DNA of 39,764 nucleotides from Candidatus Omnitrophota bacterium (GTDB lineage Bacteria; Omnitrophota; Gorgyraeia; Duberdicusellales; 4484-171): NCBI GenBank assembly GCA_023819315.1, contig JAMWBQ010000005.1, positions 1 to 39,764 of the forward strand, read 5' to 3'. Shown piece by piece: positions 19,166 to 27,943 of this stretch (position 1 is its first letter; each line of letters starts with the position of its first letter). The notes under the pieces were generated by a model. It saw only the letters and a program-made list of their open reading frames with translations, ran no database searches and was not told where the DNA came from. The position numbers and the translations under genes were made by a program.

Positions 19166-19199
19166 AAATTACCTCCCCTAATTACACTAATAAGTTTAT

Positions 19200-19228
19200 A
19201 TTTTACCCAAATAATAAATTAAACCCAA
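19200..19228 (-). promoter_or_regulatory. Candidate clpP promoter
   Basis: TTGGGT (19223-19228), a 17-base spacer and TAAAAT (19200-19205) on the minus strand, followed by a GGGGAGGT ribosome-binding site before clpP. The -35 box is imperfect. The remaining AT-rich 19229-19383 shows no gene, clear terminator or RNA. Confidence 0.4.
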
Positions 19229-19383
19229 AAATCTTCGCGAAAAAATTTATATAAGTTTATTTAGAATTTAAAAACTTTAATTTTAGTTTTTCTTTATATA
19301 AGTCTATATTGATTTCCTATAAAGAAAGCCTTTGTTTTGAACCCTATTTCTAATTGACTCTCTCATTTTTATAATTTTATATG

Positions 19384-20280
19384 TCAGGTAGTATATTCTG
19401 CACAGCTACAAATATATCCAAACATTGCCTCAATAAAATAGTCTTTTTTAACTTCTAAATTCTCTTTTTTAGCAATAGCTTCCACTATAAAAGTAAATTT
19501 AACATCTTTTTCAGCTATTGGTTTTATCTTTTCTCTAATATTATCTTCGTATTTTTTTATCTCTTCTTCCTTTGCTCCCTGTTTTTTCAAATCAGAAATA
19601 TAACGATTAAAATAACTATCCTGAACTCTTTTAAGGTATAAAGGAGGAATATTAAATTTTACTCTACGAGTAATTTCATCCATAACTAAACTGCGTATTT
19701 CTCCTTCCCTTTGGGAAATCTTGTCCAAAAAAATCCTTGCTCTTACAAATTCTCTTAACTCCTCAAAATTAATAAAACCAAACCACTTAGCAATACTCTC
19801 ATCAGGATAGTCTTTACCTATCATATTTTTTATATCTTCCTTAAGCTGAGTAATAAATTTCTCTATTTCCAACTCAGTTACACTTACAGGTTTAGTCTTT
19901 ATTTTTATATTTTTATAATCTTCCTCTTTTATTTCTATATCAGGCTTAACTTCTATATCTACAGAGAAACTAAATTTCTCTTCACTCATATTCACATCGT
20001 AAATCCGTGGTTCACCAACAGGATTTAAAGAGTGTTCCTCTATTGCTTTCAAATAGTAATTAGAAAGATGATCATTTATAAATCTTTCTACCATTAAATC
20101 TTTGTGTTTTTTCTCTATCAATTCCCAAGGAACTGTGCCAACTCTAAATCCAGGGATTTTTACAACTTTAGCTAAATCTTTACATACCGCCTCTTTATCT
20201 TTTAGAAACGTATCATCGCTAACTTCCACTTTTAATGTCCTCTTTAACTTCTCTACTATCTTTAATTCTGTTTTAATCAT
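19384..20280 (-). CDS. tig: Trigger factor lacking the PPIase domain
   Basis: A 298-residue ribosome-associated chaperone. The N-terminal ribosome-binding domain (1 to about 130) carries the trigger-factor signature G44-FRVGTVP-51. The C-terminal chaperone arms follow from about 145 (ISQREGEIRSLVMDEITRRVKFNIPPLYLKRVQD onwards). The FKBP-type prolyl isomerase domain, about 100 residues that normally lie between them, is missing: the linker EIEKFITQLKED runs almost straight into the C-terminal domain. The usual length is 430 or more. Since the open frame is uninterrupted, this appears to be a natural short form rather than a decayed gene. It overlaps lptB by four bases and lies upstream of clpP. 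Confidence 0.82.
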   Translation of the reverse strand: MIKTELKIVEKLKRTLKVEVSDDTFLKDKEAVCKDLAKVVKIPGFRVGTVPWELIEKKHKDLMVERFINDHLSNYYLKAIEEHSLNPVGEPRIYDVNMSEEKFSFSVDIEVKPDIEIKEEDYKNIKIKTKPVSVTELEIEKFITQLKEDIKNMIGKDYPDESIAKWFGFINFEELREFVRARIFLDKISQREGEIRSLVMDEITRRVKFNIPPLYLKRVQDSYFNRYISDLKKQGAKEEEIKKYEDNIREKIKPIAEKDVKFTFIVEAIAKKENLEVKKDYFIEAMFGYICSCAEYTT

Positions 20281-20999
20281 ATTTTAAAATCCTCCCCTAA
20301 ATAAATTTTTCTCGCCTCAGGACTATTTATCAGTTCTTCAGAAGTTCCAGAAATTAAAATTTTACCTTGAGCGATTAAGTATGCTCTATCAGTAATAGAG
20401 AGTATCTCTCTAACATTATGGTCAGTAAGAAGTATCCCTATACCTCTCTTTTTTAAATTCTCTATTATCTGTTTAGCTTCGTTAACTACAATAGGGTCTA
20501 TACCGGAAAAAGGCTCATCCAATAAGAGAAACGAAGGATTAGTAACTAAAGCTCTTGTTATTTCTAACCTTCTTGCTTCGCCACCGCTTAAAGTATAAGC
20601 TTTGTTCTTCCTCAAATGAACGATATTTAACTCTTTAAGAAGCTCCTCTAATTTTAATTCTCTTTCTTTTCTACTAATTGGCAACGTCTCTAATATAGAT
20701 AGAATATTTTCTTCTACGGTTAATCTACGAAATATAGATGGTTCTTGAGAAAGATAACCTATACCATAACGACTACGTAAACTTATAGGCAGATTTGTTA
20801 AATCCTGATTATCGAAAAGAATTTTACCACTATCAGGGGTAATAATCCCTACGATAATATAAAAACAGGTTGTTTTACCTGCTCCATTAGGACCAAGTAA
20901 CCCTACTACCTCTCCTCTTCTTACAGAAAGGCTAACATCTTTTACTACCTTTTTCCCATTATAGGATTTAGAAATATTCCTAATTTCCAGAATTTTCAT
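20277..20999 (-). CDS. lptB: LPS export ABC transporter ATPase LptB
   Basis: A 240-residue ABC ATPase that powers extraction of LPS from the inner membrane. Walker A GPNGAGKT is at 36-43, the signature LSGGE at 137-141 and Walker B LLLDEP around 158-163. The segments GYLSQEPSIFRRLTVEENI and DEPFSGIDPIVV are distinctive of LptB rather than LivF/LivG. Its start overlaps the LptC-LptA gene by 20 bases and its end overlaps tig by four, so translation is probably coupled. Confidence 0.95.
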   Translation of the reverse strand: MKILEIRNISKSYNGKKVVKDVSLSVRRGEVVGLLGPNGAGKTTCFYIIVGIITPDSGKILFDNQDLTNLPISLRSRYGIGYLSQEPSIFRRLTVEENILSILETLPISRKERELKLEELLKELNIVHLRKNKAYTLSGGEARRLEITRALVTNPSFLLLDEPFSGIDPIVVNEAKQIIENLKKRGIGILLTDHNVREILSITDRAYLIAQGKILISGTSEELINSPEARKIYLGEDFKI

Positions 21000-21798
21000 T
21001 TTTATCCTTATTTGTAAACAAATCTGTTTTACTATGAGGGAAAATTATTAATCTTGGCCTTCCTTCCAAAACCATCTTACCCGTATCCTCAGAATAGGTA
21101 GCTTGCTCAGCAAATGTTACATTATCATCCCTAATTATCTTAACATCGCCTATTGCCACTATCTTTAAAATACGCTTTTTTTCCATATCAAAATAAACGA
21201 TAGCCTTATCCGATAATAGCTTACCATTGGGATTTTCTACCACCACTTTATTATTAAAAATTGCTTCCCCCCTATTATAATCTATTTCCAAAGGACCATC
21301 ACAAGTTATGGTGGTCATTTCTCTATTATCATTTAAAGCTACCTTAACTTCCTCTTGAAAACTTATCTGTTTCAATTTCGTATCTGCCTCTAAACCTTTT
21401 GCATTAACTTTTAAAGACTCGTCTCTAACAAGTTCTACTTCTTTATCTGTAGAAACACTATTATAATGTTGCTTCCAGTTTAAAAACTCAGTGTTTAATT
21501 TTAACCCTTGGCTATTATTTATCCTTACATTTTTCTCCAAACAAAGTTCCATATTAGTTTTATCCAATTTAGCTTTATCAGCCTTTATATCTATAATATC
21601 ATTTTTCTGAAAATACTTTGCCTCCACCCCATCTATCTCTACATAACTATCCCAAACAGTAGCCTCATTACCTTTAACTTCCCAATCCTTCAACCCCTCG
21701 TTCTTATAGTTGGAAAGATAAAAATCTTGAATCTTTTGTTGAGAATAACTAATCCCATTTAAAAAAAATAAACTTATAATAAGGAAAACATATAACAT
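20980..21798 (-). CDS. LptC-LptA fusion, periplasmic LPS transport
   Basis: A 272-residue exported protein. Residues 1-19 form a signal peptide or membrane anchor. Residues 25-150 look like LptC (DWEVKGNEATVWD, then repeated beta-strands on NMELCLEKNVRI, NSVSTDKEVELV and LKVNAKGLEADT). Residues 155-255 look like the OstA/LptA fold (MTTITCDGPLEIDY, AIFNNKVVVEN, LLSDKAIVYFD, ILKIVAIGDVKI). The two usually occur as separate proteins that bridge inner and outer membrane. Here one short gene directly before lptB covers both. The domain calls rest on strand patterns and gene context, so the border is approximate. A near-consensus promoter lies 16 bases upstream. Confidence 0.75.
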   Translation of the reverse strand: MLYVFLIISLFFLNGISYSQQKIQDFYLSNYKNEGLKDWEVKGNEATVWDSYVEIDGVEAKYFQKNDIIDIKADKAKLDKTNMELCLEKNVRINNSQGLKLNTEFLNWKQHYNSVSTDKEVELVRDESLKVNAKGLEADTKLKQISFQEEVKVALNDNREMTTITCDGPLEIDYNRGEAIFNNKVVVENPNGKLLSDKAIVYFDMEKKRILKIVAIGDVKIIRDDNVTFAEQATYSEDTGKMVLEGRPRLIIFPHSKTDLFTNKDKNENSGN

Positions 21799-21814
21799 AA
21801 TTTAAGGGTATAAT

Positions 21815-21842
21815 AATCTATCATACTTTTCTATAATGTCAA
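21815..21842 (-). promoter_or_regulatory. Promoter of the lptCA-lptB-tig run
   Basis: A perfect TTGACA (21837-21842), a 16-base spacer and TAGATT (21815-21820) on the minus strand. Sixteen bases lie between the -10 box and the ATG at 21796-21798, so the leader would be about ten bases, with no clear ribosome-binding site. Confidence 0.55.
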
Positions 21843-21879
21843 TCGGAGTTTTGCTATCCTAAAAAATTTCCTTAAAATA

Positions 21880-22389
21880 CTATAAATTTTCTATAGCTCT
21901 ATGCCATAACTTTTTACTCTTTAGAATTAACTCCACAATTTCTCTAACTGCTCCTTCCCCCCCTTTATGTTTAGTCACATATACCGCTATATCCTTTACT
22001 TCTTTAACCGCATCCTTCACAGCTATAGGAACACCTACTTTTTTCATTATGCCTATATCTATAAGGTCATCGCCAACAAAACATATCTCATTGCTAATTA
22101 TAGAATAATCCTTTTCTATCTTAGATAAAATACTTTCCTTCGGTAATATACCTGCATAAACTTCTACTCCCATATCCATAGCTCTCTTTCTTACTACCGA
22201 AGAATCCTTAGCAGTAACCAAAATTACCTTTATTCCCATCTTACCTAAAAGGTAAATACCTAAACCATCCTTTACATCAAAACCTTTCAACTCTCTTCCC
22301 TCACTATCGTAAATAATTTCACCTTTAGTCAAAACTCCATCAACATCGAGAAGAAGTAATTTTATCTTTCTGAAGATAGAACTTCTCAT
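21880..22389 (-). CDS. kdsC: 3-deoxy-D-manno-octulosonate 8-phosphate phosphatase
   Basis: A 169-residue HAD phosphatase of the KdsC type, which removes phosphate from KDO-8-phosphate. Motif I LLLLDVDGVLT holds the nucleophile D15 and D17. GFDVKDGLGIYLL, VTAKDSSVVRKRA and CFVGDDLIDIGIM are family landmarks, and KHKGGEGAVREIVELIL is the typical C-terminal segment. The small size without a cap domain fits tetrameric KdsC. It lies 19 bases after kdsD in the KDO cluster. Confidence 0.95.
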   Translation of the reverse strand: MRSSIFRKIKLLLLDVDGVLTKGEIIYDSEGRELKGFDVKDGLGIYLLGKMGIKVILVTAKDSSVVRKRAMDMGVEVYAGILPKESILSKIEKDYSIISNEICFVGDDLIDIGIMKKVGVPIAVKDAVKEVKDIAVYVTKHKGGEGAVREIVELILKSKKLWHRAIENL

Positions 22390-22408
22390 ATAATTTTTAT
22401 TGCTTTTT

Positions 22409-23389
22409 TTACACTATTCCTGCAGAAATTAGGTCCTGAACATCCAACATACCTACTACTCTAAAACTTCTATCCACCACAGGAACCTCATCTATCTTCT
22501 TATTTTCTAAAATCTTTAGTGCTTCTGAGGCTAAATCATCCTCGTAGACTACCGTAGGGGTCTTTGTCATTACCTCCTTTATTTTTCTGTGCAGAATTCC
22601 CCGTTCATCACCTAAATGTCTTCTTAAATCTCCATCGGTAAATATACCTACAAGTTTACCATCTTTATCTACTATTGAGACTGCTCCTGCGTGAGCAGAA
22701 GTAATCTTTACAAGCACATCTTTTACCAAAGTATTTTCTTCCACAACGGGATTAAATTTACCCTTTCTCATAATATCCCTCGTTTTCAATAAAAGTTTCC
22801 TTCCTAAAGAACCGCGGGGATGGAAAAAGGCAAAATCTTTCTCTTTAAATCCACGCATTTTCTGCAAACATACAGCGATAACATCGCACATCGCTAACAT
22901 AGCTGTAGTAGAAGTTGTGGGAGCTAATCCCAACGGACAAGCTTCTTTTTCTACTCTAACATCAACAAAAGCATCTGAATACCTTGCTAAATTAGACTTT
23001 CTATTACCTGTAAGAGCAACTATCTTTGCGCCAATCTTTTTAACGAAAGGAATTAGATTTTTAATCTCTTCTGTCTCACCGCTATAAGAAAGAACGAAAA
23101 CAACATCATCATCTTCTATCCTACCTAAATCCCCATGAACAGCTTCAGCAGAATGTACCCAGAAAGAGGATGAACCTGTAGAAGATAATGTAGCAGAAAA
23201 TTTCTGCCCAATAATTCCCGCTTTTCCCACGCCGGTAACCACTATCTTACCTTTACAAGAGTAAAGGATTTTTATAACATTGAAAAAATTTTTATCTATT
23301 CTCTCTTTCAGTTCTATAAGAGCACGTGCCTCTATATCTAAAACTTCCCCTGCTAAACTTTTAAGTTCGTTACTATCTATCTTCTTCAT
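22409..23389 (-). CDS. kdsD: Arabinose-5-phosphate isomerase
   Basis: A 326-residue KdsD/KpsF protein that converts ribulose-5-phosphate to arabinose-5-phosphate, the sugar precursor of KDO. An N-terminal SIS sugar-isomerase domain (GKIVVTGVGKAGIIGQKFSATLSSTG, HGDLGRI, VFVLSYSGETEEI) is followed by two CBS domains (about 200-260 and 265-326). It overlaps kdsA by 17 bases, which ties the two steps together. Confidence 0.95.
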   Translation of the reverse strand: MKKIDSNELKSLAGEVLDIEARALIELKERIDKNFFNVIKILYSCKGKIVVTGVGKAGIIGQKFSATLSSTGSSSFWVHSAEAVHGDLGRIEDDDVVFVLSYSGETEEIKNLIPFVKKIGAKIVALTGNRKSNLARYSDAFVDVRVEKEACPLGLAPTTSTTAMLAMCDVIAVCLQKMRGFKEKDFAFFHPRGSLGRKLLLKTRDIMRKGKFNPVVEENTLVKDVLVKITSAHAGAVSIVDKDGKLVGIFTDGDLRRHLGDERGILHRKIKEVMTKTPTVVYEDDLASEALKILENKKIDEVPVVDRSFRVVGMLDVQDLISAGIV

Positions 23390-24167
23390 TTAACACCTCT
23401 CTTAACTTTAATACCCTTCTAATCAGTTTCTCTACATTAAAAAGAGGAAAAGTTGTTGCTCTATCTGAAAGAGCTGATTGCGGATGAGGATGCACTTCCA
23501 TAAAAAGCCCATCTATACCCATAGCTACTCCCCCAAGAGCTAAAGGATAAGCGAATTCGCCTCTTCCTCCCGATTCACCATCTTTAGATGCTGGTTCCTG
23601 AAGAGAGTGAGTAACATCAAATATAACAGGATAACCAAATTCCTTCATAATCAAAAAAGAACGAAAATCAACTACCAGATTTTGATAACCAAAACTTGTT
23701 CCTCTCTCGGTAAGAAAAATATTTCTATTACCTGTGGAAAGTATTTTTTCTATTACATATTTCATCTCGTAGGGAGACATAAACTGTGCTTTTTTTATAT
23801 TTATGGTTTTTTTGCTCTTTGCTGCTTCTATAATTAAATCCGTCTGACGAGAAAGAAAAGCTGGTATCTGAATTACATCAAGAATATCTTTAACAACCTT
23901 TACTTCTGTTCGACAATGGACATCACTTAAAATTTTTATATTTAGCTTTCTCTTTATCTCTTCGAGTATATTTATACCTTTAGTTAATCCAGGTCCACGA
24001 TAAGAACTTATAGAGGTCCTGTTCGCTTTATCGTAGCTTGCTTTAAAAATAAAATCTATAGGATGAGCTGAGGTTATATCTTTAAGTCTCTTAGCTATTT
24101 CCAAAGTCAACCTTTTGTTTTCAATAACGCAAGGACCAGCTATAAATATAAATTTATCTTTTACCAT
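23373..24167 (-). CDS. kdsA: KDO-8-phosphate synthase, metal-dependent type
   Basis: A 264-residue aldolase joining PEP and arabinose-5-phosphate. The landmarks are FIAGPCVIEN, FKASYDKANRTSISSYRGPG, PAFLSRQTDLI, ERGTSFGYQNLVVDFRS and MEVHPHPQSALSD. Cysteine 13 in AGPC marks the metal-dependent class, as in Aquifex, rather than the E. coli class with asparagine at that site. It overlaps kdsD. Its ATG lies 13 bases behind a TATAAT-like box. Confidence 0.95.
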   Translation of the reverse strand: MVKDKFIFIAGPCVIENKRLTLEIAKRLKDITSAHPIDFIFKASYDKANRTSISSYRGPGLTKGINILEEIKRKLNIKILSDVHCRTEVKVVKDILDVIQIPAFLSRQTDLIIEAAKSKKTINIKKAQFMSPYEMKYVIEKILSTGNRNIFLTERGTSFGYQNLVVDFRSFLIMKEFGYPVIFDVTHSLQEPASKDGESGGRGEFAYPLALGGVAMGIDGLFMEVHPHPQSALSDRATTFPLFNVEKLIRRVLKLREVLNEEDR

Positions 24168-24180
24168 TCTATATTCACTA

Positions 24181-24210
24181 ATTATAAAATTCTAAGTCCT
24201 ACAATTTGTC
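24181..24210 (-). promoter_or_regulatory. Possible kdsA promoter
   Basis: A perfect TATAAT (24181-24186, minus strand) lies 13 bases before the kdsA ATG, with a poor -35 (GACAAA, 24205-24210) 18 bases upstream. It lies in the 160-base gap after kdsB. The rest of that gap has short repeats of CTATA-type sequence but no gene. Confidence 0.35.
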
Positions 24211-24327
24211 TCTCTCAATTCCTATAGGTTTCTATAAGTTTCCTGTTTAGGATTTAGAGTTTATACTTTGCATTGAAGACTATTATCTTAGGTATGCAAC
24301 TAAATTACTTATGTATCTCCTTTTTGA

Positions 24328-25074
24328 TCAAGTCTTAGGAGGAAGGAGTTCTTTCCTTAAAATCTTTTCAACTTTCTCTAAATCTTCTTCTACATCTATA
24401 CCATATGAATCAAAATTAGTTTCTATAACTTTTATCTTATAACCAGCCTCTATAGCTCTTAATTGTTCTAATTTTTCCCTTTCCTCTAAATAAGATTTTG
24501 GTAAATTTTTAAAAGTGTAAAGAAAATCTTTTGTGTAAGCGTAAATACCTATATGTTTATAATACCTAATTTCTTCTCTTCTATCTCTATTATAAGGTAT
24601 GGGAAAACGAGAAAAATAAAGAGCAAAATTATTTTTATCGGTAACCACCTTTACCACATTAGGGTCACTTATCTCCTCATCATTCTCTATACGTTTCTTA
24701 ACCGTTGCCATAACTAATGTTTTATCTTGTAACATACAAGAAGCTAATTCATCGATAACCGAAGGATGAATTAAAGGTTCATCTCCCTGTATATTTATAA
24801 CTATTTTTACATCTATTTCTCTAACAACCTCAGCAATCCTATCTGTCCCCGAAATATGCTCGGGAGAAGTAAATATAACTTCCCCCCCAAATCCTTTAGC
24901 TATACTCTCTATTTCCTCACTATCACAAGCTATTACTAATCGATCAAGAAGAATTGATTGTTTAGCTCTTTCCCAAGTCCACTGTATAATCGGCTTACCT
25001 AATATTTTTCTTATGAGCTTATTAGGTAAGCGTGTAGATCTTAAACGTGCAGGTATAACACCTATAACATTCAT
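24328..25074 (-). CDS. kdsB: CMP-KDO synthetase
   Basis: A 248-residue cytidylyltransferase that activates KDO with CTP. The N-terminal VIGVIPARLRSTRLPNKLI is diagnostic, followed by WTWERAKQ, VIACDSEEI, SGTDRIAEV, NIQGDEPLI and HIGIYAYTKDFL. I chose the ATG at 25072-25074; an upstream TTG would add two residues. It starts 22 bases after hldA. Confidence 0.95.
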   Translation of the reverse strand: MNVIGVIPARLRSTRLPNKLIRKILGKPIIQWTWERAKQSILLDRLVIACDSEEIESIAKGFGGEVIFTSPEHISGTDRIAEVVREIDVKIVINIQGDEPLIHPSVIDELASCMLQDKTLVMATVKKRIENDEEISDPNVVKVVTDKNNFALYFSRFPIPYNRDRREEIRYYKHIGIYAYTKDFLYTFKNLPKSYLEEREKLEQLRAIEAGYKIKVIETNFDSYGIDVEEDLEKVEKILRKELLPPKT

Positions 25075-25096
25075 ATACAAAATTAATATGCTACTG

Positions 25097-26143
25097 CTAA
25101 ACTAAAGTAGATTTCTTATTTATTTTACTTCCTTCGTTAATCACCAATTGAGGAGCTAAATTTTCCACTGTTTCCCAAAGTTCATCGGGATAAGTAGTAG
25201 CTGCTCCTAATTTACCCACAACTATACCGGCAGCAAAATTAGACAAAACCGTTGCCTCTAAGAAAGACCCTCCACTTGCTAAAGCTAAAGTGAATACTGC
25301 TATGACCGTATCTCCTGCACCGGTTACATCGTAAACCTCTTTTGCCGTGGTAGGTATATGTAAACTATTCTTTTTATCCACGAATAGTTGCATTCCCTCT
25401 TCTCCCAGGGTAATAATAAGGGCTTGTGGTTTCAATTTCTCCATTATTATCTCGCCCAATAATTCTATCTCTGTTTTTTTCTTTACTCTAAATCCACCAG
25501 CTATTTCCGCTTCTTTCAAATTAGGAGTAAGTGCTGTTACTCCTTGATAGTAATCGAAATGGTCTTCTTTGGGATCAACGGTAACAATCTTATTCTTCTC
25601 TTTACAAATTTTTACCACCTCACCTACAGTATAGGGATTAATTACTCCTTTACCGTAATCCTCAATTATAACTGCATCGAACTCATCTATTCTTTTTCTA
25701 ATTTTACTAAGTATCTTATCACATATATCAAGAGAAATCTCCTCTCTCGATTCCCAATCAACCCTTACTACTTGCTGATGCTGAGCAATAATTCTCGTTT
25801 TCAAAGTAGTTGGTCTATTAGGGTCCTTAATAACCAAATCAGTTGATACACCTTTATTCTTATTAATCAAAGAAAACAAAATTTTTCCATAATAATCGTT
25901 ACCGATAACTCCTGCCAAGGTAACCTTACCATCCAAATCCACGATATTTAAACCAACGTTAGCTGAACCACCCCCCAAATAACTATCTCTCTTTGCCCAA
26001 ACTATAGGCACAGGAGCCTCGGGAGAAATTCTTTCCACATCACCTAAAATATACTGGTCAAGAATAATATCACCTAAAACTAAAATATGCTTATTTTTAA
26101 AATTACTTAATATCTTTTTTAAATTTTTAGGACTTACTTTCAT
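25097..26143 (-). CDS. hldA: D-glycero-beta-D-manno-heptose-7-phosphate kinase
   Basis: A 348-residue PfkB-type sugar kinase equal to the N-terminal half of E. coli HldE (RfaE domain I). GDIILDQYILGDVERISPEAPVPIV is diagnostic of this kinase; GGGSANVGLNI and the catalytic DVTGAGDTVIAVF near the C-terminus are intact. The nucleotidyltransferase half of HldE is not attached and no separate hldC is seen. It makes heptose 1,7-bisphosphate for the LPS inner core and heads the KDO cluster. Confidence 0.93.
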   Translation of the reverse strand: MKVSPKNLKKILSNFKNKHILVLGDIILDQYILGDVERISPEAPVPIVWAKRDSYLGGGSANVGLNIVDLDGKVTLAGVIGNDYYGKILFSLINKNKGVSTDLVIKDPNRPTTLKTRIIAQHQQVVRVDWESREEISLDICDKILSKIRKRIDEFDAVIIEDYGKGVINPYTVGEVVKICKEKNKIVTVDPKEDHFDYYQGVTALTPNLKEAEIAGGFRVKKKTEIELLGEIIMEKLKPQALIITLGEEGMQLFVDKKNSLHIPTTAKEVYDVTGAGDTVIAVFTLALASGGSFLEATVLSNFAAGIVVGKLGAATTYPDELWETVENLAPQLVINEGSKINKKSTLV

Positions 26144-26232
26144 ATCTAAAAACTAATTCTATAGACACAAAATATATTAACTTGACAAACGAGGAATAAT
26201 ACAATTAGAATTTCAAATTTTTAGAAACTAAA

Positions 26233-27144
26233 TTATTTTATCATATATTGTATAAGATGACAATAAACCCAGTGCCCTTGCTCAACCTGTAATTTAGAAG
26301 GTTCATTATAACATACTTTTCTCTTCTGACAACAGTAATTTCTAAATACACATCCACCAACTTCCTCTCCCCAATATCTAACATCCTTTAACTTATAGGA
26401 AGCTGCTGAGATAAGCAACTTGGTATAAGGATGCATAGGATTATTATAGACTCTTTCAGTTAAACCTGCTTCTACTATTTTCCCTCCGTACATAACAAAT
26501 ACGTAAGAGGATACTTTTTTTACTATATTCAGATTATGAGAGATAAAAAGATAACTAAGCGAGTAACTCCTCTGCAGAGAATTCAATAACTTTAAGATGG
26601 TAAAGGTTGTGGAAATATCTAAATTGGAAGTAGGCTCATCAAGAACAACTAACCTTGGTTTATTTATCAAAGCACGCAATAGCGAGAACCTTTGTAGTTG
26701 TCCACCACTTAACTGGTGAGGATAATGATAAAGAGTATCTTTATCTAACTCAACTTCTTCTAATCTTTCTTCTATAATTTTAATAGCTTTATCTTTACTT
26801 ACTCCTTCCCAAACATTCAAAGTTTCATAAAGGGTAGAAAACATTGTATAGCGAGGGTCAAAACTTAAATAAGGGTTCTGAAATACTATCTGAATATTTC
26901 TTCTTATGAATTTTTCTTTATTCCTTAAATTAATTTCCTCTCCCTTAAAGTAAATCTTACCTGAATCTATACTATAAAAACCCAAGATAGCTTTTGCCAA
27001 GGTTGTTTTTCCACAACCAGACTCTCCTACCAAACCGGTAGTAAGCTTTTCATAAATACTTATATCTACACCATCCAAAGCCTTAACCGTGCGCTTTTTA
27101 ATTTTAAAATACTTTTTAATGTTTTCTGTTCTCAATAACTCCAT
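26233..27144 (-). CDS. Peptide-type ABC transporter ATPase, OppF/DppF-like
   Basis: A 303-residue ATPase with Walker A GESGCGKTT, signature LSGGQ in YPHQLSGGQLQR and Walker B VVLDEPTSNLD. The C-terminal oligopeptide-transporter extension is present, with the four-cysteine pattern GCVFRNYCCQKRKVC...YCH typical of OppF/DppF. It is the last gene of a four-gene transporter run. The substrate (peptide, nickel or oligosaccharide) cannot be told. Confidence 0.92.
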   Translation of the reverse strand: MELLRTENIKKYFKIKKRTVKALDGVDISIYEKLTTGLVGESGCGKTTLAKAILGFYSIDSGKIYFKGEEINLRNKEKFIRRNIQIVFQNPYLSFDPRYTMFSTLYETLNVWEGVSKDKAIKIIEERLEEVELDKDTLYHYPHQLSGGQLQRFSLLRALINKPRLVVLDEPTSNLDISTTFTILKLLNSLQRSYSLSYLFISHNLNIVKKVSSYVFVMYGGKIVEAGLTERVYNNPMHPYTKLLISAASYKLKDVRYWGEEVGGCVFRNYCCQKRKVCYNEPSKLQVEQGHWVYCHLIQYMIK

Positions 27145-27161
27145 TATTACGAATTTATTTT

Positions 27162-27941
27162 TTAACTATCCATCTCATGGTAAACAGAGAGCAATAACTT
27201 AGTATAATCGTCTTTAGGAGAGGTAAATAAATAATCTTTACTATTCACCTCTTTAACCTCACCTCTGTAAAGCACAACAACTCTATCTGCTAAAACCTTT
27301 ATTAATCCTAAATTATGGGTAATGAAAATAATACTAAGATCTAACTCCTTACGTAATTGTAAGATCAGATTAACAATTTGACTCTCTATAGTAACATCCA
27401 AAGAACTCGTAGGTTCATCGGCTATCAACAATTTAGGTTTTACTGATATAGCCATAGCAATCATAACCCTCTGTATTTGGCCACCACTTAACTGGTGAGG
27501 ATAAGAATTTATAATTCTTTCCCCTGGTTCTAACATTACTCTCTTAAAAGAATCCTTAATAATGTATGATATCTTATCCTTATCTTTAATACCCGCTTCT
27601 CTTAAAAACTCTTGAAACTGATAACCTATAGATAAGACAGGATTAAAAGAAGCGGATGGTTCCTGAGGAATCATAGCAATCGTTTTGCCTCTTAATATCT
27701 TTAATTCTTTGGGAGAAAGGCTAAAGATATTTTTTCCTTCAAAGAAAATCTCTCCTCTTATCTCAGTTTCCTGAGGTAAAAGATTCAATATGGAGTAAGC
27801 CAGAGTAGACTTGCCACTACCAGACTCCCCAACTATACCTAAGATCTCACCTTCTTCAACATTAAAACTAACACCCTTCAAGGCTTCTACGAATTTTCTT
27901 GCCCGATATTTTACACTGAGCTTATTTACATTTAGTAACAT
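27162..27941 (-). CDS. Peptide-type ABC transporter ATPase, OppD/DppD-like, short form
   Basis: A 259-residue ATPase with GESGSGKST, YPHQLSGGQIQR and LLIADEPTSSLD. It ends soon after DDYTKLLLSVYHEMDS, so the C-terminal cysteine-containing extension of most OppD proteins is missing; usual members have about 320-330 residues. The partner OppF keeps it. It starts two bases after the oppC stop. Confidence 0.9.
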   Translation of the reverse strand: MLLNVNKLSVKYRARKFVEALKGVSFNVEEGEILGIVGESGSGKSTLAYSILNLLPQETEIRGEIFFEGKNIFSLSPKELKILRGKTIAMIPQEPSASFNPVLSIGYQFQEFLREAGIKDKDKISYIIKDSFKRVMLEPGERIINSYPHQLSGGQIQRVMIAMAISVKPKLLIADEPTSSLDVTIESQIVNLILQLRKELDLSIIFITHNLGLIKVLADRVVVLYRGEVKEVNSKDYLFTSPKDDYTKLLLSVYHEMDS

Positions 27942-27943
27942 AT

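Noticed and set aside
19166-19383. A 20-codon frame between tig and clpP on the minus strand
   Set aside because: It has no ribosome-binding site and no resemblance to a known small protein; the gap is better explained as a clpP promoter region.
24168-24327. A third copy of the 19-base promoter motif near 24294
   Set aside because: Only TATGCAACTAAA is similar, it lies over 100 bases from any start and the inverted repeat is lost.
25544-25846. A 100-codon plus-strand frame
   Set aside because: It lies wholly antisense within hldA, has no ribosome-binding site, and its translation is low-complexity with no recognisable motif.
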